From contig NZ_VFPA01000002.1 of NCBI RefSeq assembly GCF_006716445.1, forward strand, positions 248,001 through 312,000: a stretch of DNA of 64,000 nucleotides, written 5' to 3'. A program made the translations under genes and the position numbers. Each line of letters begins with the position of its first letter. The first letter of the stretch is position 1. The stretch comes from Pseudonocardia kunmingensis (lineage in GTDB: Bacteria; Actinomycetota; Actinomycetes; Mycobacteriales; Pseudonocardiaceae). Shown in pieces: positions 54,860-63,662 of the stretch. The notes beneath the pieces were generated by a model. That model saw only the letters and a list, made by a program, of their open reading frames with translations, was not told the origin of the DNA and did no database searches.

Positions 54860-56244
54860 GCGCGTGGGACGAGCTGGTCGCCGCAGCCCTGCTGGGTACG
54901 CAGCGGCGGCGGCCCGACCCGGCCGCGCTGCCGGCGCCGGTGCGACCGCTGGCCACCGGTGAACCCGAGGCCGCCCTCCTGCGGGCCGCCGCGGTGCTCG
55001 CGAACTACCGACGCGCCGGGCACGCGCCGGCGCGGCCGCAGGCACGGCTGCCGGTGGCCCCGCGGGACGAGCGCCCGCTCGTGCCGCCGCTCGCGCGCAG
55101 ACGCCTGCCGCGGCTGCCCGCGGACCTGCTCCCCGAGTGGCTGACCGCGGTGCACGAGGCGGGTCTGCGGGTGCCGCCCGAGCAGCTGCCCGCGCTCGCC
55201 GAGGCAGCGCGCACGCGGGTGGCCCTGCGGGCGCCGCTCGCCGCGGTCGCGGGTCCGGCGGGCAGCTGGCTGGGGGAGCGCAACCCGGCGTGGTCGTTCC
55301 TGGTGTCCGCGCCCGCCGGCGCCGACGTCTGGGAGTACGGCAGCGCGCGGCAGCGCCGCGAGTGGCTCGACCGGACGCTCGAGGAGGACCCGGCCGCCGC
55401 CCGGTCCGCGCTGGCGGCGACCTGGGCGCGCGAGCCGGCCGGCGTCCGCGCGGAGTTCCTCCACGTGCTGGGCGAGCACCTGACCGCCGACGACGAGCCG
55501 TTCCTGGAGACCGCGCTCGACGACCGCGCGGGACCGGTGCGGGTCGCGGCCGCGGACCTGCTGGCGCGGCTGCCCGGCTCGCGCCTCGCGGCACGGATGC
55601 GCGAACGGGCCGCGCGGCTCGTGCGGCCGGACGGCGACGCCCTGCGCGTCACGCCGCCCGACCCCGCCGACGCCGCACTGCGACGTGACCTCCCCGGTGG
55701 GGGCGACCTGGTGCGCGGCGTCGTCGCCGCCACCCCGCTCGCCCACTGGGCGCCCTACGGCGCCCCCGCGCAGGTGCTCGCCCGGCCCGTCACCGGGGCC
55801 GACCCGCGCGTGCTGCACGCCGGCTGGGCGAGCGCCGCAGGCCGGCAGCGTGACACCGGCTGGGTCGCCGCCGCACTCGACGCCGCGGGCCCGCAGGACG
55901 GCGCCGTGGCGGGGATGGTGCGCCTGCTGCCCCCGCAGCTGCACCGCGCCGCCGTGTCCGCGTTGGCCGCGAAGCTCGCCCCGCCGACGATGGCCGCCGC
56001 GGTGGCAGACCTGCCCGCCCCCTGGTCGGTGGAGCTGGGCTCGGCCGTGCTCGACTGGCTCGCCACCCACCCCGGCGACCGCGGGCTCGGCGCCGCCGCC
56101 CGCGCCGCCGGCAGCACCGTTCCGACGCCCTGCCTGCGCCATCCGATCGCCACCGCGCCCGTCCCGGTGGGCGCCGCCCCGTGGTGGCGCGCGCTCGGCA
56201 CCACCCTGACCGTCCGCCGCGAGATGCACGAGGAGCTGCGATGA
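54856..56244 (+). CDS. DUF5691 family protein
   Basis: The 462-residue protein starts with WDELVAAALLGTQRRRPD (about 4-21), as DUF5691 proteins do, and contains NYRRAGHAPARP, ERNPAWSFLVS (about 138-148) and repeated alpha-helical pairs with WARE, FLETALDDRAGPVRVAAADL (about 219-238), suggesting a HEAT-like scaffold. Function unknown. GTG 54856 overlaps the SWIM gene stop (GTGA). The family is known to travel with MoxR, VWA and SWIM genes, as here. Confidence 0.8.
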   Translation: MSAWDELVAAALLGTQRRRPDPAALPAPVRPLATGEPEAALLRAAAVLANYRRAGHAPARPQARLPVAPRDERPLVPPLARRRLPRLPADLLPEWLTAVHEAGLRVPPEQLPALAEAARTRVALRAPLAAVAGPAGSWLGERNPAWSFLVSAPAGADVWEYGSARQRREWLDRTLEEDPAAARSALAATWAREPAGVRAEFLHVLGEHLTADDEPFLETALDDRAGPVRVAAADLLARLPGSRLAARMRERAARLVRPDGDALRVTPPDPADAALRRDLPGGGDLVRGVVAATPLAHWAPYGAPAQVLARPVTGADPRVLHAGWASAAGRQRDTGWVAAALDAAGPQDGAVAGMVRLLPPQLHRAAVSALAAKLAPPTMAAAVADLPAPWSVELGSAVLDWLATHPGDRGLGAAARAAGSTVPTPCLRHPIATAPVPVGAAPWWRALGTTLTVRREMHEELR

Positions 56245-57332
56245 CCGAGGTGTCCGAGGTCCTGCGGCCGCACGCCGAGCAGGACCACGCCGACGAGCTG
56301 GCCGCGCTGGCCGCCGTCGACGACCGGCCGCGCCCGCCGTCATGGCGGCTCTCGCCGTGGGCGGTGGTGACCTACCTGCTCGGCGGCACGCTGCCCGACG
56401 GCACCGCGATCACACCCAAGTACGTCGGGCCCCGGCGGCTGGTCGAGGTGGCGGTGGCGACGCTCGCCACCGACCGCGCGCTGCTGCTGCTCGGCGTGCC
56501 CGGCACCGCGAAGACCTGGGTGTCCGAGCACCTCGCCGCCGCGATCAGCGGGGACTCCACGCTGCTCGTGCAGGGCACCGCGGGCACCGCCGAGGAGGCG
56601 ATCCGCTACGGCTGGAACTACGCGCGCCTGATCGCAGAGGGCCCCAGCCCGGCCGCGCTCGTCGAGAGCCCGGTGCTGCGCGCCATGCGCGACGGGAAGA
56701 TCGTCCGGCTCGAGGAGCTCACCCGCATCGCCGCGGACGTGCAGGACTCGCTGATCACGGTGCTGTCGGAGAAGACGTTGCCGGTGCCCGAGCTGGGCAC
56801 GGAGGTGCAGGCCCGGCCCGGGTTCAACCTCATCGCCACCGCGAACAACCGCGACCGCGGCGTCAACGAGCTCTCCAGCGCCCTGCGGCGCCGGTTCAAC
56901 ACGGTCGTGCTCCCGCTGCCGGAGTCCGCCGAGGCCGAGGTGGAGATCGTGACGCGTCGGGTGGCGCAGCTGGGGGCCTCCCTCGAGCTGCCGTCGGAGG
57001 TCGCGGGGCTCGCGGAGGTCCGCCGCGTGGTCACGGTGTTCCGCGAGCTGCGCTCGGGGCGCACCGAGGACGGGCGCACCGCGGTGAAGTCGCCGTCGGG
57101 GACGCTGTCCACGGCCGAGGCGATCAGCGTCCTCACCGGCGGTCTCGCGCTCGCCGCGCACTTCGGCGACGGCGTGCTCCGGGCCCAGGACGTGGCCGCC
57201 GGCATCCTCGGGGCCGTCGTCAAGGACCCGGTGGCCGACCGCGCGGTGTGGGTGGAGTACCTGGAGACGGTCGTGCGCGAGCGCGAGGGGTGGGCCGACT
57301 TCTACCGGGCGAGCCAGGAGATCACGGGGTGA
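56241..57332 (+). CDS. MoxR-type AAA+ ATPase
   Basis: This 363-residue AAA+ protein has Walker A GVPGTAKTW (Lys91/Thr92), an acidic Walker B-like IVRLEELTRI (about 150-159), sensor 1 LIATANNRDRG (about 195-205) and ELSSALRRRFNTVVLPLP with the arginine finger (about 207-224). MoxR ATPases act with VWA proteins as chaperones that load metals or remodel partners. ATG 56241 overlaps the DUF5691 stop (ATGA). No membrane segment; cytoplasmic ring expected. Confidence 0.92.
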   Translation: MTEVSEVLRPHAEQDHADELAALAAVDDRPRPPSWRLSPWAVVTYLLGGTLPDGTAITPKYVGPRRLVEVAVATLATDRALLLLGVPGTAKTWVSEHLAAAISGDSTLLVQGTAGTAEEAIRYGWNYARLIAEGPSPAALVESPVLRAMRDGKIVRLEELTRIAADVQDSLITVLSEKTLPVPELGTEVQARPGFNLIATANNRDRGVNELSSALRRRFNTVVLPLPESAEAEVEIVTRRVAQLGASLELPSEVAGLAEVRRVVTVFRELRSGRTEDGRTAVKSPSGTLSTAEAISVLTGGLALAAHFGDGVLRAQDVAAGILGAVVKDPVADRAVWVEYLETVVREREGWADFYRASQEITG

Positions 57333-59503
57333 CGACCCGGCTGTTCGGGGTCCGCCACCACGGTCCCGGCTCCGCGCGGGCGCTGGCCGCGGAGCTGGCG
57401 GCGTTCGCCCCGGACATCGTGCTGGTCGAGGGGCCGCCGGAGGCCGACGCGGTGGTGGGGCTGGCCGGCGACCCGGACCTCGAGCCGCCGGTCGCGCTGC
57501 TCGCGTGGACCGTCGACGACGTCTCCCGCGCCGCGTTCTGGCCGTTCGCGGTGTTCAGCCCGGAGTGGCAGGCGATCCGGTACGCGGACGCGGCCGGCGT
57601 CCCGGTGCGGTTCTGCGACCTGCCCGCCGCGCACCAGTTCGCCCTCGGCGGCCGGCCCGGTGGCTCGGGCGACCCGCTCGCGCGCCTGGCCGCCGTCGCC
57701 GGGTACGACGACCCCGAGCGCTGGTGGGACGACGCGATCGAGCACCGCCGCGGGAGCGAGCCCGCGTTCGCCGTGATCGCCGAGGCCATGGCCGCGCTGC
57801 GGGCCGACGACCCGCCCGACTCGTACGACGCGCGGCGCGAGGCGTACATGCGAACGGTTCTGCGGCGCACCCGCAAGGAGGGCCACGAGCGGATCGCGGT
57901 CGTCTGCGGTGCCTGGCACGTGCCGGCGCTCACCGACCCGCTGCCACCGGCGTCCCGCGACCAGGCCCTGCTGCGGGGGCTGCCGAAGCGCAGGACCGCG
58001 TGCGCCTGGGTGCCGTGGACGCACGGGCGGCTCGCCACCGCGAGCGGCTACGGCGCAGGCGTGACGTCCCCGGGCTGGTACCACCACCTGTTCACCACCG
58101 AGGAGGACGTGACAGCGCGCTGGCTCGCCGCGGTGGCCGGGGTGCTGCGCGCCGAGGACCTGCCGGTCTCCACCGCGCACGTGATCGAGGCCGTGCGCCT
58201 CGCCGACACCCTCGCCGCGCTGCGCGACCGGTCCTCGGCCGGGCTCGCGGAGGTCACCGAGGCCACGCTCGCCGTGCTGTGCGGCGGCGACGAGGTGCAG
58301 CTCGACCTCGTCACCCGCAGGCTGGTGGTCGGCGAGCGGATGGGCGCCGTGCCCGCCGACGCCCCGCAGACGCCGCTGGCCGCCGATCTCGCCGCCACCG
58401 CCCGGCGGCTGCGTCTGCGCCGCGAGCCGCAGCCCCGCGAGCTGGACCTCGACCTGCGCACGCCCGGTGGTCTCGACCGTTCGCGGCTGCTGCACCGGCT
58501 GCGCCTGCTCGGGATCGGATGGGGTCGCCCCGCCGTGAGCGCCCGGCGCAGCACCGGCACGTTCCGCGAGACCTGGGAGATCGCCTGGCAGCCGGAGTTC
58601 GAGGTCGACCTGGTGGCCGCCGGGGTGTACGGCACCACCGTAGCCGGGGCGGCGGCCGCGCGCGTCCGCTCGGCGGTCGCGGACGCGCCTGCGCTCGCCG
58701 ACGTCACCGCGGCCGTCGAGCGGTGCCTGCTCGCCGACCTGCCCGACGCGCTGCCGGACGCGCTCACCGCGCTGGACGCCCGGGCCGCGGGCGACGCCGA
58801 CGTCGCGCACCTCATGGCCGCCTTCCCGGCGCTGGCCCGCGCCACCCGCTACGGGAACGTGCGCGGCACCGACACCGGCGCGCTGCGGACCGTGGCCGAC
58901 CGGGCGCTCGACCGCATCTGCGCGGGCCTGCCGCCGGCCGCGCACGGCATCGACGACGACGAGGCGGCACGCCTGTCCGAGCTGGTCGACGGGGTGCACG
59001 CGGTCACCGGCCTGCTCGGCGACGGGGCAGGTGACCGCTGGCTCGTGGCGCTGGTGCGGCTCGCGGACCGGCCCGCGCTGCCGCCGCTGCTGGCCGGGCG
59101 GCTGGCCCGGCTGCTCGCCGACGCCGACCGCATGGCCGTCGACGAGGTCGAGCGACGCCTGGCCCGCGCCCTGACGCCCGGCACGCCCGCGGCGCAGGCC
59201 GGCGCGTACGTCGAGGGGTTCTTCGCCGGGGGAGCGCTGCTGCTGGTGCACGACGACCGGCTGCTGCGCGTCGTCGACGGCTGGCTCGCCGAGGTGCCCG
59301 AGGCGCAGTTCGACGAGGTGCTGCCGCTGCTGCGGCGCACCTTCGGCGCGTTCGCCGACCCGGAGAAGCGCGCGATCGGGGAGCGCGCCGCGGCGCTCGC
59401 CGGTGCCACCCCGGCCGCACGCGGCGTCGAGGAGATCGACGAACGGCGCGCGGAGCTCGTGGTGCCGGTGTTCGCGCGGCTGCTGGGGGTGGGGCATGGG
59501 TGA
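57329..59503 (+). CDS. DUF5682 family protein with TraB/ChaN-like motifs
   Basis: The 724-residue protein is of the DUF5682 family (function unknown). The N-terminal about 210 residues carry RLFGVRHHGPGSARALAAEL (His10/His11), PDIVLVEGPPEAD (Glu34), the REAYM block near 170-174 and ERIAVVCGAWHVPAL with GAWH (His197). This is the order of GxxH, Glu, R-x-x-M and GxxH elements of TraB/TIKI/EreA/ChaN-type hydrolases. The remaining 500 residues are largely helical with conserved LLHRLRLLGIGWGRP (about 391-405) and TFRETWEIAWQPEFEVDL (about 412-429). GTG 57329 overlaps the MoxR stop. A catalytic role is inferred only. Confidence 0.8.
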   Translation: MTTRLFGVRHHGPGSARALAAELAAFAPDIVLVEGPPEADAVVGLAGDPDLEPPVALLAWTVDDVSRAAFWPFAVFSPEWQAIRYADAAGVPVRFCDLPAAHQFALGGRPGGSGDPLARLAAVAGYDDPERWWDDAIEHRRGSEPAFAVIAEAMAALRADDPPDSYDARREAYMRTVLRRTRKEGHERIAVVCGAWHVPALTDPLPPASRDQALLRGLPKRRTACAWVPWTHGRLATASGYGAGVTSPGWYHHLFTTEEDVTARWLAAVAGVLRAEDLPVSTAHVIEAVRLADTLAALRDRSSAGLAEVTEATLAVLCGGDEVQLDLVTRRLVVGERMGAVPADAPQTPLAADLAATARRLRLRREPQPRELDLDLRTPGGLDRSRLLHRLRLLGIGWGRPAVSARRSTGTFRETWEIAWQPEFEVDLVAAGVYGTTVAGAAAARVRSAVADAPALADVTAAVERCLLADLPDALPDALTALDARAAGDADVAHLMAAFPALARATRYGNVRGTDTGALRTVADRALDRICAGLPPAAHGIDDDEAARLSELVDGVHAVTGLLGDGAGDRWLVALVRLADRPALPPLLAGRLARLLADADRMAVDEVERRLARALTPGTPAAQAGAYVEGFFAGGALLLVHDDRLLRVVDGWLAEVPEAQFDEVLPLLRRTFGAFADPEKRAIGERAAALAGATPAARGVEEIDERRAELVVPVFARLLGVGHG

Positions 59504-60656
59504 CGACGAGCGGCTGCGGCGGTGGCGGCTGGTGCTGGGCGCCGGCGCCGACGACACCGCCGACGGCACGGGTGCGGGCCTCGGCCCCGAGGACCGTCGC
59601 CTCGACGCCGCGCTCGGCGCCCTCTACGACGGCGACGGCGCGGGCGAGTCCGGGCCGCGGACGGGCGGCCTGGGCGGGTCGGCGCCGCAGGTCGCGCGCT
59701 GGCTCGGCGACATCCGCGAGTACTTCCCCACGCCGGTGGTGCAGGTGATGCAGCGCGACGCCGTCGAGCGCCTCGGCCTCACCCGCATGCTGCTCGAACC
59801 CGAACTGCTGGCCGCGGTCGAGCCGGACGTCCACCTCGTGGGCACCCTCCTGTCGCTGCGCGGCGTGCTGCCCGAGGAGACGAAGGAGACCGCCCGGACG
59901 GTGGTGCGCACCGTCGTCGCGGAGCTCGAGCGCCGCCTCGCCGACCGGATGCGCGCCGCCGTGACCGGAGCGCTGGACCGCTCCACCCGCACCCGCAGGC
60001 CCCGGGCCGGTGACATCGACCTGGCCCGCACGATCCGCGCCAACCTGCAGCACTTCTCCCCGGACCTGGGCACCATCGTGCCGGAACGGCTGATCGGGCA
60101 CGGCAGGCGCAGCGGCAGCGTGGAGCGCGACGTGGTGCTCGCGGTCGACCAGTCCGGGTCGATGGCCGAGTCGGTGGTCTACGCCGGGCTGTTCGGCGCG
60201 GTACTCGCCTCGATGCGGGCGCTGCGCACCCACTTCGTCGCGTTCGACACGGCGGTCGTCGACCTCACCGACGACCTCGGCGACCCCGTCGAGCTGCTGT
60301 TCGGCACGCGCCTGGGCGGCGGCACCGACATCAACCGCGCGGTGGCCTACTGCCAGGCCCTGATCACCCGGCCCACGGACACCCTGCTCGTACTGATCAG
60401 CGACCTGTACGAGGGCGGCGACCGCGCCGAGCTGCTGCGCCGGGTCGCCGCGCTCACCCGCGCCGGGGTGCAGGTGGTGGCGCTGCTCGCGCTGTCGGAC
60501 TCCGGCGCGCCGGCCTACGACCACGACACCGCCGCGGCGCTGTCCGCGCTGGGCGTGCCGGCGTTCGCCTGCACGCCGGAGCTGTTCCCGGACCTGATGG
60601 CCGCGGCGGTGCGGGGGGAGGACATCACGCGGTGGGTGGCGACGACGCTCGCCTGA
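59496..60656 (+). CDS. VWA-domain protein (CoxE/MoxR-partner type)
   Basis: The 386-residue protein has a helical N-terminal half (FPTPVVQVMQRDAVERLGLT about 78-97, then ETKETARTVVRTVVAELERR) and a C-terminal von Willebrand A domain. The MIDAS is Asp218-x-Ser220-x-Ser222 in LAVDQSGSMAES, the Thr in GGGTDINRAVAYC and the Asp in LVLISDLYEGGD. This pairing with MoxR is general: the ATPase acts on or through the VWA protein. ATG 59496 overlaps the DUF5682 stop by eight bases, and the gene closes the operon. No terminator was seen in the 34 bases before the next gene. Confidence 0.9.
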   Translation: MGDDERLRRWRLVLGAGADDTADGTGAGLGPEDRRLDAALGALYDGDGAGESGPRTGGLGGSAPQVARWLGDIREYFPTPVVQVMQRDAVERLGLTRMLLEPELLAAVEPDVHLVGTLLSLRGVLPEETKETARTVVRTVVAELERRLADRMRAAVTGALDRSTRTRRPRAGDIDLARTIRANLQHFSPDLGTIVPERLIGHGRRSGSVERDVVLAVDQSGSMAESVVYAGLFGAVLASMRALRTHFVAFDTAVVDLTDDLGDPVELLFGTRLGGGTDINRAVAYCQALITRPTDTLLVLISDLYEGGDRAELLRRVAALTRAGVQVVALLALSDSGAPAYDHDTAAALSALGVPAFACTPELFPDLMAAAVRGEDITRWVATTLA

Positions 60657-60678
60657 CACAGGCTCCCGTGGACATCAC

Positions 60679-60684
60679 TAGGTT
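60679..60684 (+). promoter_or_regulatory. Leaderless promoter -10, alcohol dehydrogenase
   Basis: CAC-TAGGTT lies six bases before ATG 60691, the same block as before the LLM gene at 14027. Confidence 0.55.
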
Positions 60685-60690
60685 GTGCAC

Positions 60691-61731
60691 ATGCGTGCGC
60701 TGGTGCTCTCGGACTTCTGGAAGCTGACCGTCGACGACGTGCCCGAGCCGCAGCCCGGCCCCGGCGACGTCCTGATCGAGGTGCTGGCCACCGGGATCTG
60801 CGGCTCCGACATCCACGGCTACACCGGTGAGAACGGGCGGCGCATCCGCGGGCAGGTGATGGGCCACGAGACGGTCGGGCGGGTGCTCTCCGTGGGCGCC
60901 GAGGCCGGCGACGGGATCGCGGTGGGTGACGCCGTCACCGTCAACCCGGTGCTGTGGTGCGGCCGGTGCCGCCAGTGCGCGGCCGGGCGCGAGCAGGCGT
61001 GCCCGGACAAGCAGGTCGTCGGCGTGACGCCTGCGCTCACCTCCGCCTTCGCCGAGCGGATGGCGGTGCCCGCGCGCAACGCGGTGCGCCTGCCGGACGG
61101 GATGCCCGTCGAGCACGGCGCGCTCGTCGAGCCGCTCGCCGTCGGCTACCACGCGCTGGTGCGCGGCGGGTGCGGTGCGGGCGACGCGGTCCTCGTGCTC
61201 GGCGGCGGGCCGATCGGGCAGGCCTGCGTGCTGGCCGCGCAGCGCATGGGCGCCGAGCGGGTGGCCGTGTCCGAGCCCGCGCCGCAGCGCCGGGAGCTCA
61301 ACGCGCGGCTCGGTGCCGCCACGATCGACCCGGCAGGCGCCGACGACGTCCCCGCCGCCGTGCGTACCGCGCTGGACGGGGACCCCACGCTCGTGGTCGA
61401 CGCCGTCGGCAGCGCGCGCACCCTCGCCACGGCCTTCGCCACCGCGCCGATCGGGGCCACCGTGGTGCTGGTCGGGATGGGCGCGCCCACCCTGGAGCTC
61501 GCCGCGTACGAGATCTCGACGAAGGAGCGTTCGGTCGTCGGCAGCTTCTGCTACAGCGCCGCCGAGTTCCGCGACACCGCGCAGTGGGCCGCCACCGCAC
61601 CCGACGCCCTCGACGCGCTCATCGAGGGTCGCACCGACCTCGCCGGTGGTCCCGGCGCCTTCGAGGCGCTCGCCAAGGGCACGGACCCGGCCAGCAAGGT
61701 GCTCGTCCTCCCGCAGGGCGGGAGCCGGTGA
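60691..61731 (+). CDS. Zinc-dependent medium-chain alcohol/polyol dehydrogenase
   Basis: The 346-residue MDR enzyme has the catalytic zinc site TGICGSDIHGYTG (Cys about 37) and GHETVGRV (His/Glu about 59-66), the structural-zinc cysteines CGRCRQCAAGREQAC (about 90-104), and the NAD motif VLVLGGGPIGQACVL (about 168-182). It probably oxidises a sugar alcohol or sugar acid, in keeping with the overlapping galactonate-dehydratase-like gene. GTGA overlap with the next gene. Confidence 0.89.
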   Translation: MRALVLSDFWKLTVDDVPEPQPGPGDVLIEVLATGICGSDIHGYTGENGRRIRGQVMGHETVGRVLSVGAEAGDGIAVGDAVTVNPVLWCGRCRQCAAGREQACPDKQVVGVTPALTSAFAERMAVPARNAVRLPDGMPVEHGALVEPLAVGYHALVRGGCGAGDAVLVLGGGPIGQACVLAAQRMGAERVAVSEPAPQRRELNARLGAATIDPAGADDVPAAVRTALDGDPTLVVDAVGSARTLATAFATAPIGATVVLVGMGAPTLELAAYEISTKERSVVGSFCYSAAEFRDTAQWAATAPDALDALIEGRTDLAGGPGAFEALAKGTDPASKVLVLPQGGSR

Positions 61732-62885
61732 AGATCGTCGGGTACGAGCTGTTCCTCGTCGAGCCGCGGTGGCTGTTCCTGCGCCTCGACACCGACGAGG
61801 GCGTCAGCGGCTGGGGCGAGCCGATCGTCGAGGGCCGGGCGGCCACCACCGCGCGCGGCGTCGAGGAGGCGATGGAGTACCTCGTCGGCCAGGACGCGAG
61901 CCGCATCGAGGACCACTGGCAGGTCCTCACCAAGGCCGGGTTCTACCGCGGTGGCCCGGTGCTCGGCTCGGTCACCGCAGGCATCGACCAGGCGCTGTGG
62001 GACATCGCGGGCCACGCCCTCGGCGTGCCGGTGCACCAGCTGCTCGGTGGCCCGGTGCGCGACCGCGTCCGGGTGTACGGCTGGGTGCACGGCAGCGAGC
62101 CCGCCGAGCTGGCCGACGCCGCGCGGGCGCAGGTGGAGCGCGGCCTCACCGCCGTGAAGATGAACCCCTCGGAGCTGCTCGCCCCGCTGGACACCCCGGC
62201 CGCCGTCCAGCGCGTCGTCGACCGCGTCGCGGCGGTGCGCGACGCCGTCGGCCCGCAGGTCGACGTCGCGATCGACTGCCACGGGCGGTTCTCCACCGCG
62301 ATGTCGCGCCGCGTGCTGCCGCTGCTGGAGCCGCTGCTGCCGCTGTTCGTCGAGGAACCGGTGCTGCCCGAGCACACCCGCGACCTGGACGCCGTGGTCC
62401 GCTCCACGACGATCCCGGTCGCCACCGGGGAGCGCCTCTTCTCCCGGTGGGACTTCCGGGCCGCCTTCGAGGCGGGCATCGCCGTCGCCCAGCCGGACGT
62501 GAGCCACGCGGGCGGCATCTCCGAGACCCGCCGCATCGCCGCGATGGCCGAGGTCCACGACGTCCTGCTCGCCCCGCACTGCCCGCTGGGCCCGATCGCG
62601 CTCGCCGCGAGCCTGCAGGTCGACTTCGCGACCCCGAACTTCCTGATCCAGGAGCAGTCGCTCGGCATCGGCTACGGCGACGACAGCGCCGACGTCGGGG
62701 GCCTGCTCGGCTACCTCGTCGACCCCGCCCCGTTCACGTTCGTCGACGGTTCCATCGCGCGGCCCACCGCTCCCGGCCTGGGCATCGAGGTGGACGAGGC
62801 GGCCGTCCGGCGGGCCGCCGAGCGCGGGCACGCCTGGCGCACGCCGTTGTGGCGCCACGCGGACGGGTCGCTCGCGGCCTGGTAG
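61728..62885 (+). CDS. dgoD: Enolase-superfamily acid-sugar dehydratase, D-galactonate dehydratase-like
   Basis: This 385-residue mandelate-racemase-type enzyme removes water from an aldonate to give a 2-keto-3-deoxy acid. Family blocks are PRWLFLRLDTDEGVSGWGEP (about 12-31), FYRGGPVLGSVTAGIDQALW (about 73-92), AVKMNPSE (second-barrel Lys about 142), the metal ligands Asp in VDVAIDCHGRF, Glu in FVEEPVLPEH and Glu in TGERLF, and His in APHCPLGPIALAA. The sequence is closest to DgoD by reading, but related substrates are possible. GTG 61728 overlaps the dehydrogenase stop. Confidence 0.86.
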   Translation: MKIVGYELFLVEPRWLFLRLDTDEGVSGWGEPIVEGRAATTARGVEEAMEYLVGQDASRIEDHWQVLTKAGFYRGGPVLGSVTAGIDQALWDIAGHALGVPVHQLLGGPVRDRVRVYGWVHGSEPAELADAARAQVERGLTAVKMNPSELLAPLDTPAAVQRVVDRVAAVRDAVGPQVDVAIDCHGRFSTAMSRRVLPLLEPLLPLFVEEPVLPEHTRDLDAVVRSTTIPVATGERLFSRWDFRAAFEAGIAVAQPDVSHAGGISETRRIAAMAEVHDVLLAPHCPLGPIALAASLQVDFATPNFLIQEQSLGIGYGDDSADVGGLLGYLVDPAPFTFVDGSIARPTAPGLGIEVDEAAVRRAAERGHAWRTPLWRHADGSLAAW

Positions 62886-62894
62886 CGGCACCGG

Positions 62895-62912
62895 GTGACC
62901 ACGTGTGGTCAC
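62895..62912. terminator. Palindrome after the dehydratase gene
   Basis: GTGACCAC (62895-62902) and GTGGTCAC (62905-62912) pair perfectly around two bases, nine bases past the stop codon. A further small dyad CGTGCA-gt-TGCACG is at 62961-62974. The rest of the 240-base gap to 63125 shows no gene; it contains the promoter region of the DoxX gene. Confidence 0.4.
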
Positions 62913-63125
62913 AGCTTGATCACGATGAGCGGTTCATCACGCGGGGCTACTGGGCGAGTACGTGCAGTTGCACGTTCGCCTCGTTTTCACAGCACAGCTC
63001 GTCGCGTGCAACCGTTCGGCCGTCGCGAGGCTCCGCTGACCGGACGTGATCGACCGCCTCCGTCGGGTTAACTGCTGTCACTCCACGAGGCAGTTCGATC
63101 ACACACCGTTCCGGAGGTCAGCCCG

Positions 63126-63662
63126 ATGAACCGACCGCTCCCCATGCCCGCGCGTGACTGGGCGCTGCTGTTCGCGCGCGTCCTCCTCGGCGTGGTGATG
63201 TTCGCCCACGGCTACCAGAAGATGGTGATCAACGGCATCGGCCGCACCACCGAGGGGTTCGAGAACCTCAGCATCCCGCTCGCGATCGTGTCGGCCTCGT
63301 TCGTCACGGTGGTCGAGTTCGCCGGCAGCGTGCTGCTGATCCTCGGCGCCCTCACCCCGATCATGTGCGGGCTGCAGCTCTTCATCATGGTCGGCGCCGC
63401 GGTGTTCGTGCACGGCGCCAACGGGATCTTCATCTCCAACGGCGGGTGGGAGCTCGTCGGCGTGATCGGTGCGGGCATGATCGCCATCGCCGCGGCAGGG
63501 CCCGGGCGCTACAGCGTCGACCACTACATCCGCGGCCGCCAGGCCCAGCACCGCCGGGACATGGAGCGGATCACCGCGCCGCACACGCCGCACCCGTCGC
63601 CCGCGCTCTCGCCGGCGACGACGCACTTCTCGTCATCGCACCTCCTGGGTGGGCGCCGCTGA
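63126..63662 (+). CDS. DoxX family membrane protein
   Basis: This 178-residue protein has four hydrophobic helices. It begins ARDWALLFARVLLGVVMFAHGYQKM (about 9-33), the DoxX start with its conserved His, and includes VEFAGSVLLILGALTPIMCG (about 61-80) and GANGIFISNGGWELVGVIGA. Members serve as quinone-linked or membrane oxidoreductase subunits; mycobacterial DoxX links thiol and oxidative stress control. The ATG follows GGAGG. The polar tail after about 145 is species-specific. Its end overlaps the convergent permease gene by 30 bases. Confidence 0.87.
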   Translation: MNRPLPMPARDWALLFARVLLGVVMFAHGYQKMVINGIGRTTEGFENLSIPLAIVSASFVTVVEFAGSVLLILGALTPIMCGLQLFIMVGAAVFVHGANGIFISNGGWELVGVIGAGMIAIAAAGPGRYSVDHYIRGRQAQHRRDMERITAPHTPHPSPALSPATTHFSSSHLLGGRR

